Source: Bacteroidales bacterium (lineage in GTDB: Bacteria > Bacteroidota > Bacteroidia > Bacteroidales > P3). Taken from it: a stretch of DNA of 9,635 bases. The translations under genes and the position numbers were made by a program. The stretch's first letter is position 1. The number at the start of each line of letters is the position of its first letter. The stretch is from contig JAGNRX010000037.1 in the NCBI GenBank assembly GCA_017988355.1, positions 1 through 9,635 of the forward strand, written 5' to 3'. The notes under the pieces are model-generated. The model did no database searches. It was not told where the DNA came from and saw only the letters and a list, made by a program, of their open reading frames with translations. Positions 1-8,500 of this stretch are shown here, in pieces.

Positions 1-1938
1 GAGGTTCAAGTTGCAATAACTTTAATTTCAGGAGACCAAACAACTCCACCAGATGCACTTGCAGCACTTGCAGCATCAGCAGCACTTGCAGTTTCAGATA
101 TTCCTTTCAATGGACCAGTGTCTGAGGTTAGAATTGCTTCTATAGATGGTAAATTTGTTTTATGGCCATCAATTGAAGAAATTGAAAAAGCTGAGATGTC
201 TCTTATTGTTGCAGCAACAGAAGAAAACATCATGATGGTTGAGGGAGAGATGAAGGAAACTTCTGAAGAAATGATGCTTGAGGCTTTGAAAATAGCACAT
301 AGCTCAATCAAACAACATTGTCAAGCTATTAAGGAATTAGAAGCAATGGTTGGTAAAACTCAAAAAAGAGAGTACTGCCATGAAGATAATGACTTAGAAC
401 TAAAAGAAGCTATTCACAAAGCTACTTACCAAAAATGTTATGACTTTGCAAAGCAAGGAATTGCTTGTAAAAACACCCGTTCAGAAGGTTTTAAATCATT
501 CAAACAAGAGTTTATAGATACCCTAGCACCAGAAATAGCTAAAGAAAAAGCATACTTAATCAGCCGTTACTATCACGCAGTTGAGAAAGAAGCTATGCGA
601 GATATGGTACTAGTTGAAAGAACTCGTCTTGATGGAAGAAAATTAGATGAAATCAGACCAATATGGGCAGAGGTAAACTATCTTCCAACAACTCACGGTT
701 CTGCAATCTTCACTCGTGGAGAAACACAATCACTTACAACTTGTACATTAGGAACAAAACTTGATGAACAAATCATTGACGGAGCAATCATTGACGGTAA
801 GAATGATTTTATACTACACTATAACTTCCCAGGTTTTGCAACCGGAGAGGTAAAAGGAAATAGAGGAACATCAAGAAGAGAAATCGGACACGGTAACTTA
901 GCAATGAGAGCTCTTAAACAAGTTTTCCCATCAAAAGAAGAATGTCCTTACACAATTCGTATTGTTTCTGATATCTTAGAATCTAACGGTTCTTCATCAA
1001 TGGCAACAGTATGTGCAGGATGTTTAGCACTTATGGATGCAGGGGTAAAAATCACTAAACCAGTTTCAGGAATAGCAATGGGACTTATTGCAAAAGACGG
1101 AAAATGGGCAGTACTTTCTGATATCTTAGGAGACGAAGACCACTTAGGAGATATGGACTTCAAGGTAACAGGAACAAGAGATGGAATAACAGCTTGCCAA
1201 ATGGATATAAAATGTGATGGACTTTCTTATGAAATCTTAGCACAAGCACTTTCTCAAGCAAAGCAAGGAAGAATGCATATCTTAGGAATTATTGAACAAA
1301 CAATGTCAGCTCCAAGAGAAGACTACAAACCATTTGTTCCAAGAGTTGTTAAACTTACAATTCCAAAAGAATTTATTGGAGCAATAATTGGACCTGGTGG
1401 AAAGATTATCCAAGAAATGCAAAAAGAAACAAAGACTATTATCGTTATTGAAGAAAGAGACGAAATGGGACATATCGATATTGTTTCTGTTAATAAAGAA
1501 GGAATTGAAGCAGCACTTGCAAGAATTAAAGCAATAACAACAGTTCCAGAAGTTGGTGAAGAATACGAAGGAGTTGTTAAGAACATTCAAGCATTTGGTG
1601 CATTTGTTGAATTCCTACCAGGAAAAGATGGCTTACTACATGTTTCTGAAATTTCATGGGAGAGAGTAAATAATGTTGAAGATGTATTGAAATCAGGTGA
1701 TAAAATAAAAGTTAAGCTAATAGAGGTTGATAAAAAGACTGGCAAATACAAGCTATCACATAAAGCAGTACTTCCAAAACCAGAAGGATTTGTTGAAAGA
1801 CCACCAAGACCAAGTTCTGATCGTCCTAGCTATTCAGACCGTAGTGGTTCAGACCGCAATGGTTCAGATAGAAGCGTAGATCGTCCAAGGCCGCAAAAGC
1901 CACAACGTCCAATGGATGATAATTTCAACGTAGAATAA
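1..1938 (+). CDS. pnp: Polyribonucleotide nucleotidyltransferase (PNPase), 5'-truncated by window edge
   Basis: PNPase degrades RNA 3'->5' by phosphorolysis, releasing nucleoside diphosphates, and works in the cytoplasm as a trimer. The frame is open from base 1, so 645 residues are seen; against a usual 700-750, roughly 100 N-terminal residues are missing. The ATG codons and GTG inside are not the real start. Numbering from the window edge, the order is: end of the first RNase PH core (to about residue 95), helical domain (about 95-195), second RNase PH core (about 205-440), KH domain with GxxG loop GPGG at 1390-1401, S1 domain (about 1555-1770), then a disordered tail. Catalytic signatures of the second core are intact: FTRGETQ, the SRREIGHG arginines, ESNGSSSMA for phosphate binding, and [15 protein letters not shown], whose aspartates six residues apart (codons 1120 and 1138) match the metal-binding pair of E. 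coli PNPase. The tail carries repeated SDR triplets. The stop is TAA at 1936-1938. Family identity is very secure. Confidence 0.97.
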   Translation, partial: EVQVAITLISGDQTTPPDALAALAASAALAVSDIPFNGPVSEVRIASIDGKFVLWPSIEEIEKAEMSLIVAATEENIMMVEGEMKETSEEMMLEALKIAHSSIKQHCQAIKELEAMVGKTQKREYCHEDNDLELKEAIHKATYQKCYDFAKQGIACKNTRSEGFKSFKQEFIDTLAPEIAKEKAYLISRYYHAVEKEAMRDMVLVERTRLDGRKLDEIRPIWAEVNYLPTTHGSAIFTRGETQSLTTCTLGTKLDEQIIDGAIIDGKNDFILHYNFPGFATGEVKGNRGTSRREIGHGNLAMRALKQVFPSKEECPYTIRIVSDILESNGSSSMATVCAGCLALMDAGVKITKPVSGIAMGLIAKDGKWAVLSDILGDEDHLGDMDFKVTGTRDGITACQMDIKCDGLSYEILAQALSQAKQGRMHILGIIEQTMSAPREDYKPFVPRVVKLTIPKEFIGAIIGPGGKIIQEMQKETKTIIVIEERDEMGHIDIVSVNKEGIEAALARIKAITTVPEVGEEYEGVVKNIQAFGAFVEFLPGKDGLLHVSEISWERVNNVEDVLKSGDKIKVKLIEVDKKTGKYKLSHKAVLPKPEGFVERPPRPSSDRPSYSDRSGSDRNGSDRSVDRPRPQKPQRPMDDNFNVE

Positions 1939-1963
1939 GATTTTTTACAAGAAAAATACTTTT

Positions 1964-1998
1964 AAAGGCTGTTTCATAATTTGAGACAGTCTTTTTTT
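1964..1998 (+). terminator. Rho-independent terminator of pnp
   Basis: The inverted repeat GGCTGTTTC (1967-1975) and GAGACAGTC (1983-1991) forms a 9-bp stem with two G-U pairs around a 7-base loop, and runs straight into seven T's (1992-1998). The AAA at 1964-1966 can extend the stem by pairing with the first T's. It lies 25 bases after the pnp stop, which suggests that pnp transcription ends here and that the next gene has its own promoter. Confidence 0.88.
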
Positions 1999-2051
1999 GT
2001 GTCCTTAAGTCTTTGTTTTATTTTTCTAAGTCTGCGTAATAATTTTTTAAT

Positions 2052-2079
2052 ACGCTGTTTCAGGAAATTCTTTCAGCGT
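2052..2079. repeat. Inverted repeat ACGCTG/CAGCGT downstream of pnp
   Basis: ACGCTG (2052-2057) and CAGCGT (2074-2079) are perfect inverted complements around a 16-base spacer, with T-rich sequence on both sides (TTTTAATTTTTT follows). It could be a weak back-up terminator, a protein-binding site or chance. The spacer contains a copy of the TTCAGRAAATTCTTTC direct repeat. Confidence 0.4.
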
Positions 2080-2125
2080 TTTAATTTTTTATTCCTTTGA
2101 TTCAGAAAATTCTTTCTTTGATTCA
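2059..2125 (+). repeat. Short degenerate direct repeats in intergenic DNA
   Basis: TTCAGGAAATTCTTTC (2059-2074) recurs at 2101-2116 with one mismatch, 42 bases apart. CTTTGATTCA occurs twice, at 2095-2104 and 2116-2125, a 21-base spacing. The repeat pitch of about 21 and 42 bases may be chance in such T-rich DNA or the remains of a local duplication. No function can be assigned. Confidence 0.4.
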
Positions 2126-2401
2126 TTTTCAAGGCTCTTGGTTTTGCAAATAATTTAACAAATCCCAAACACTAATAAAAATTAAGAAATAAAAATCTAG
2201 TCTCGATAATTATATACAATTATTGTGCTTTAGACTTTGAAATGGATGATATATTCACTGAAATAATAAATTAATTTTGATTATTATTAATTGTTATGTG
2301 GTTAATTTCATTGTATTTATATAATATCATAGGGGTTTTATGTATTTTTAACGCCTAAAAGTTTGTTTTCCTCAAAAAAAAATGTATGTTTGCTCCTTGA
2401 T

Positions 2402-2432
2402 TTTGACTAATTTTATATGATTATTATATTTT
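2402..2432 (+). promoter_or_regulatory. Candidate Bacteroidota-type promoter for the giant surface-protein gene
   Basis: TTTG (2402-2405), a 19-base spacer and TATATTTT (2425-2432) fit the Bacteroidota sigma-ABfr consensus (TTTG at -33, TAnnTTTG at -7) with only the last base of the -7 box differing. It would start transcription near 2440 and leave a leader of about 30 bases before the ATG at 2470. A second pairing, TTTG 2389-2392 with TAATTTTA 2408-2415, has a shorter 15-base spacer and looks less good. The high AT content makes chance matches likely. Confidence 0.4.
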
Positions 2433-2469
2433 CAATTATTTAATTTATGTTTAACTAAAATTCAAAACG

Positions 2470-2529
2470 ATGAAACGATTATTATTTTTTTTAATGGCAA
2501 TAATGTTTGCCATTACAGGTTGGACCCAG
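2470..2529 (+). other. Sec signal peptide of the giant protein
   Basis: The first 20 residues start MKR, continue with a hydrophobic run rich in Leu, Phe, Met, Ile and Ala, and end in TGWTQ before a Thr-rich mature sequence. Cleavage is probably near residues 17-20, since Bacteroidota signal peptides often end close to a Gln. There is no cysteine at the likely cleavage site, so it does not look like a lipoprotein. Confidence 0.85.
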
Positions 2530-5500
2530 ACCACTGTCACCATTGGTACTGGAACATCCACTTCAAGTTCAGGACCTATTCCAGGTTCTTATGGGTTTCA
2601 TAATTCAGCAATGCTTTTTACAGCAGCTGAAATGACCCAAGGTGGAATAATTCAAAGTTATGGATTAGAAATTTCAACGGCTAGTTCCACAAGTACAAGG
2701 TCTTTGAAAATCTATTTAAAGGAAGTGTCAGATGTCTCTTTAGCTTCTTCACAAATTATGAATAACTTGTTGGAGGGAGCTACTTTGGTATATGATTCTA
2801 CCAATGTTAATTGTTCTTCTACTGGTTGGAGGATGTTTAATTTTAGTACTCCATTTATCTATTCTGGAACAGGTAACTTATTAGTTATTACAACAGGAGC
2901 AGGATGTACAACAGGTGGAGGTTGCTCTGTAACTGTTAAGTATGCTACAACACCTACAGGCAAGGCTTGGACTAAGCTTATTGATAATACAAATATTAAT
3001 TTTGCAACTTCAACAGCAAATACCAATACTTACAGGTATAATTCTAGATTTATTATGGCTGCTTTACCTTTGGATTATTGTTATCCTCCTGGAAATTTAT
3101 TAGCTACTAACATATTTCATTCTTCTGCTGATTTAACATGGACTTCAAGGGTCTCTGCTGATTCATGGACTATTGAATACAAACCTTCTGCTTCTAATAC
3201 ATGGTTGAGTGAAACTTCAACCACTAATTCTTTTTCTCTTATTGGATTGACTGGTTCAACAACTTATAATGCAAGAGTTAAGTCTAATTGTTCGGGTTCA
3301 AGTACCGTTAGCATTTGGTCTAATATTACTTTTACAACTCCAACATCATGTCCTGCTCCGACTTCTCTTACAGTTCCTTCAAGTAGCTTAACATATTCCG
3401 AAGCATTACTAACATGGAGACCAACTGTAAATCCAGCTACATGGAATGAAGGTTATCTAATCCAATATAAACCATCGACGATAATAAGTTGGGACTCATC
3501 AGTATATATATCTTCAGTTCTTGATACTTCTTATTTGCTTACAGGGTTATTGCCATCAAAAACATATAATGTTAGAATAAAGGCAGTTTGTAATCCTGGG
3601 ATTGATTCAAGTGCATGGACATCTACAACTAATTTTACAACATTATTGTCATGTCCAGCTCCTACTTCTCTTACGGCTCCTACAAGTAACATAAGTTTTA
3701 CTGAAGCATTACTAACATGGAGACCAACTAAAAATCCTGCAACATGGAACGAAGGTTACCTAATCCAATATAAACCATCTACTGTAATAAGCTGGGATTC
3801 ATCAATATCTTTATCATCAATTCTAGACACTTCTTATTTACTTACAGGATTAATGCCATCAAAAACATATAATGTAAGAATAAAGGCAGTATGTAATCCT
3901 GGCGTAGATTCAAGTGCTTGGACTTCGATAGTTAATATTAATACTTTATTATCTTGTCCAGCTCCTACAACACTTGTTGTGCCTGCTGATAAAATAAGAA
4001 ATAATAAAGCCCTATTAACTTGGAGACCAACTGTCAATCCTTATACTTGGAATCAGGGTTACCTAATCCAATACAAGTTAGCTTCTGTTACGGATTGGGC
4101 ACAAGCAATATCAGTATCATCAATTCTTGATACTTCGTATATGCTACAAGGATTAACAGCAGCAACATCATATACTGTTAGAATAAAGTCAGTTTGTAAT
4201 CCTGGCACAGATTCAAGTGCATGGACTAGTATCGTTACTTTTAAAACAGATTGTGACCCATCAAATATTTTCCCATGGGCAGAAGGTTTTGAATCTGTAA
4301 CAGTTGCAAATACATTGCCTGCTTGCTGGTCTGCAACAAACTTAAGCTCATATACTTCTACTAATATAGCAAATACCACATACGGTAGAAATGCAAGAAC
4401 AGGAACAAAGTCTGCATCATATAAATATGGATGTAATGATAAATTTACAACTCCTACATTTGAATTAACTGCTGATAATAATTATGTTTTCACATTCTGG
4501 TATGTTACTGATGGTCTTAGTGGATGGCAAAAACTTCAAGCAAGAGTAAGAGGAATAAACGATAATAGTATAAATGAAATAATTGGGACTCCAGTTACTA
4601 ATGCAACTAATACTGTTTACACACAGTATGTAGGTATTTATACCCCAACCGTAAGTGGACAATATAAGTTTGATATTGAATGTCAATCTACTTCTAGTAC
4701 TTGGTATTTAACAATTGACGATATTGCAATAAAGGAAAACTCTTGTAGAGCTCCAAACAATGTAGTTGTTTCCAACATTACAACAACAGGTGCTAATCTT
4801 TCATGGGATTTAGGCTCAAGCAGTCAATGGATTGTTGAGTATAAAGCTTCTGCTGATTTAACATGGACAAGGAATACAGTATCTACAAATTCTTATACTT
4901 TCACAAACCTACTACCTAGTAAAACTTATGATATTAGATTAGCTTCTCTTTGTGGAACTGACACTTCTTTTGTTGTTTCTAAAACAATTAATACTTTATG
5001 CGAAATTGTCACAGTGTTCCCTTGGTCAGAAGGATTTGAAGAACAATTTATTTCAGCAGTTAGTCCAGGAAACAAACCTGCACCACGTTGCTGGACAATT
5101 ATCGACAGAGGTGGAGTATATTCTACTTATGAATATTGGTGGACAAGAAGTGAAGGAGCAACCAATGCAAGAACAGGAACAGGCTCTGCACAGTGCTATA
5201 CTAATTATGGAACTACCAATCATAACGATTGGTTAATTTCACCAGAGATTGCTCTCACTGGAAATGAATTATTAAGTTTTTATGTTAGAAGGACTACTTC
5301 AACTTCAACAGAACCAGAAGAGATAACAATTTATATTTCTTCTCCAGACTTAGCATTAGACACTTTAGGAATGGGAACTTATGCTAATCTAACTGGTTTC
5401 ACTAAAATTTATCACCAAGACGTTCCTGTAGGAAATTGGCAAAAAATGGAGGTTAATTTAACTCAATATGTAGGTAATAGATATATTGCATTTGTTCGTC

Positions 5501-8500
5501 AAGGAACTCCTGATGGGAATTATTTAAGATTAGATGACGTTCTTATTGAATCACCATCATGTATGAGACCTATTCTATCAATTGCTAAAAATATTACAAC
5601 AACTTCTGCTGATATTTCATGGACTTCAGCACCAACACAAAATTCATGGTGGTTGTATTATAAAGAAAGTTCTGAAACAGATTATGACTCTATAAATATT
5701 ACTGCTCCTTCTCCATACACCCTTCAAGGGCTTGCTTCATCTTCAACTTATAATTGTTATATGAAAGCAGTATGTGGTACTGAAATGTCTGAACCATCTT
5801 CTTTAATAACATTTATTACACCATGTGATCCAATAATGGTTATGCCTTATTCTGAAAACTTTGACACTTACGGAACAGGAACATCTATTATGCCAACTTG
5901 TTGGGTTAGGACATCAACTAGTGGTGCTTATCCTTATGTTAATACAGGTGGATATGTAACTAATAATTTATATTTCTATACAGGAACCATAGGTACTTAT
6001 AGTATAGCAGTAATGAAACCTATTGTTGCATCAATTCCTATTAATACATTAATGGCAACATTCCGTTATAAGAACAATTCTATTACAGATAAGTTTATTG
6101 TTGGAGTTATGACTGACCCTCTTGATGCTTCTACATTTGATACTGTAGAAATAATCACTGGAACTTCAACTTGGACTCAATATGAAGTGAACTTCAATAC
6201 TTATACAGGTAATGGTCACCTTATCGCATTTAAGGTTCCATACACATCAGCTACTGGTTATGGTTATCTTGATGAGTTAACAATTGATAATATTCCTGCT
6301 TGTGCACGTCCAGCAGCTATTTCAGTAAATGGATTAGGTTTATCAATGAGTGTTACGCTTTCACCTGGCAACCTAACTGATACTGCATGGTATATCTATT
6401 ATAAACCATCTACAGCAACAATTTGGGATTCAGTTTATACTACGACTGCAACAACAACAATAAATAATCTATTATTACAAACAACTTACGAAATATTTGC
6501 AAGGACTGTTTGTGATGGAGGAATTAACTCTAGTCCAACTCAAACAAAAACATATAAAACTCCTTGTTATGATGCTTCAATTTCAGCATTCCCTTGGACT
6601 GAAGGATTTGAAACTGGATTAGATTGTTGGGCACAAGAATATACTGTAGGGATAGCAAATTGGACAACTAGTTCTTCAAATACAGCTCCTCACACAGGAA
6701 CAGGCTATGCTAGTTTCTATAATACAGCGCGTGTAAATAAGACAAAACTTGTTTCTCCTGAATTGGATTTAACAGTTTTATCAAATCCTTACGTTTCATT
6801 CTGGCATACACAAAAAGCTTGGGCGGGTGATCAAGATGAGTTAAAAGTATTATATCGTACAAGCCCTACAGATTCATGGACTGAATTAGTTCATTATACT
6901 ACAAGCATAGAATTCTATCAACTAGATTCTATCGCTCTTCCTTCTGGTTCTCCAACTTATCAAATAGCATTTGAGGGATATGGTGATTATGGTTATGGAA
7001 TTGGATTGGATGATATTAAAGTTTATGAAACAACTTTATCTCCAACAAATATTACTGCAACACCATCAATAACAACTGCTCAAATAACTTGGACTGCAGG
7101 AAGTACAGAAACAGCTTGGCAAATTAGACAAGGTTTAACAGGAACTGCAATAGATGTTACTGCTAGAACTTATCAAGCTAACGGACTAACTCCAAGTACA
7201 AACTATACCTATTATATAAGAGGTAATTATGGAGCAGGCAAGTATTCATTATGGACCCCTGTTACATTTAGATCACTTGCAATACCACAAAGAGTTACAA
7301 CAATTGCAGCAACTATAATAGGTCAAAATACAGCAACCTTAAATGGAACCGTTGTGGCAGGAAGTGAAGCAATAATAGACCAAGGTTTTGTATGGAGAAA
7401 AATAGGTGCTACTGACACTACATGGTTAGAATCAACAGCAACCTTAACTACAGGAACAATAACTCTTAATGCAACAGGCTTAGCAGCAAATGCAGCTTAT
7501 GAATTTAGAGCTTATGCAACAACATTCTCAGCAACTATTTATGGAAGAGCATTAACTTTCACAACCCTTCCAGCACCACCAGCTGCACTAACAAGTCCAG
7601 CAACAGCAATTGCACAAACAGTTGCAACCTTAAATGCTATAATCACAGAAGGAAGTCAACCTCTAACTGCAAAAGGATTTGAGTGGAGATTAGAAGGAGA
7701 AACTACCTGGACAACAATCATATCTACATTAAATGCAGATATTATATCTTATAATCTTACAGGCTTAGTAGCAAGTACAGATTATGAATATAGAGCGTTT
7801 GCTTCAAGTTTAACAGAAACTGCTTATGGATTAGTTCAAAGTTTTACAACTCTTGACATCGTTCCTCCAACAGTAATAACAACTCCAGCAACAGCAATTG
7901 CACAAACAGTTGCAACAATAAATGCTAGTATTACTATTGGTAGTGAAACAATCACAGCTCAAGGTTTTGAGTGGAGATTAGTAGGACAAAGCACATGGAC
8001 AACAATTGCATCAATGTTAGTTGGCGGAACTATGGCTAATAATCTTACTGGCTTAACAGCAAGTACAAATTATGAATATAGAGCATTCACAACAACAGCA
8101 TCAGGTAGTATTTATGGAAATATCCAAAACTTTACTACTCTTGCAATTGTACCTCCAACACCTATAACAGGTATAGCAGTAGCATTTGAACAAACTATTG
8201 AAATCTTAAATGGTAGCATTATTTTAGGAAGTGAATTAATCACAGACCAAGGATTTGAATGGAGATTATTAGGAGAAACTGCATGGACACCATTAACTGT
8301 TGCTTTAATTGATAATGCAATGAATCATAATTTAACTGGCTTAACTGCTAATACATATTATGAATTTAGAGCTTATGCAACAACAGCATCAGGAACTGTT
8401 TATGGAGAGCTTAAATCTTTCAGAACTCTAGCAATGCAACCTCCAGTTGTAACAACTAATTTACCAACATCAATCGTTCAAACATCTGCAACTCTTAATG

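Larger units (their letters stand above)
1999..2469. other. Long AT-rich intergenic region
   Basis: There are about 470 bases between the pnp terminator and the next start codon. No reading frame here looks coding: the few ATGs (for example 2242 and 2382) run into stops after about 10-12 codons, and no RNA gene is recognisable. The first 130 bases hold short repeats and a hairpin. The last 70 bases hold the best promoter candidate. The middle is A/T-rich sequence without a pattern that I can interpret. Confidence 0.75.

Noticed and set aside
948..1590. Antisense reading frames opposite pnp
   Set aside because: They lie over the highly conserved PNPase catalytic and KH domains and have no recognisable protein features.
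118..1938. Start of pnp at an internal codon near 118
   Set aside because: The frame upstream to base 1 encodes typical PNPase sequence (for example [13 protein letters not shown]), so the true start lies before the window.
2242..2274. Possible tiny ORFs in the intergenic region (ATG at 2242 and at 2382)
   Set aside because: They stop after about 10-12 codons, have no ribosome site, and such ORFs are expected by chance in this AT-rich DNA.
3834..4686. Antisense reading frames across 3834-4037, 4059-4379 and 4465-4686
   Set aside because: They mirror the repetitive FN3 and adhesin coding sequence, and their similarity to each other only reflects the repeats on the other strand. No promoter or family match is visible.
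4952..5236. A 94-codon plus-strand reading frame in another phase, inside the giant gene
   Set aside because: It overlaps a clear cleaved-adhesin domain in the main frame, has no signal of its own and a composition typical of a frame-shifted read.
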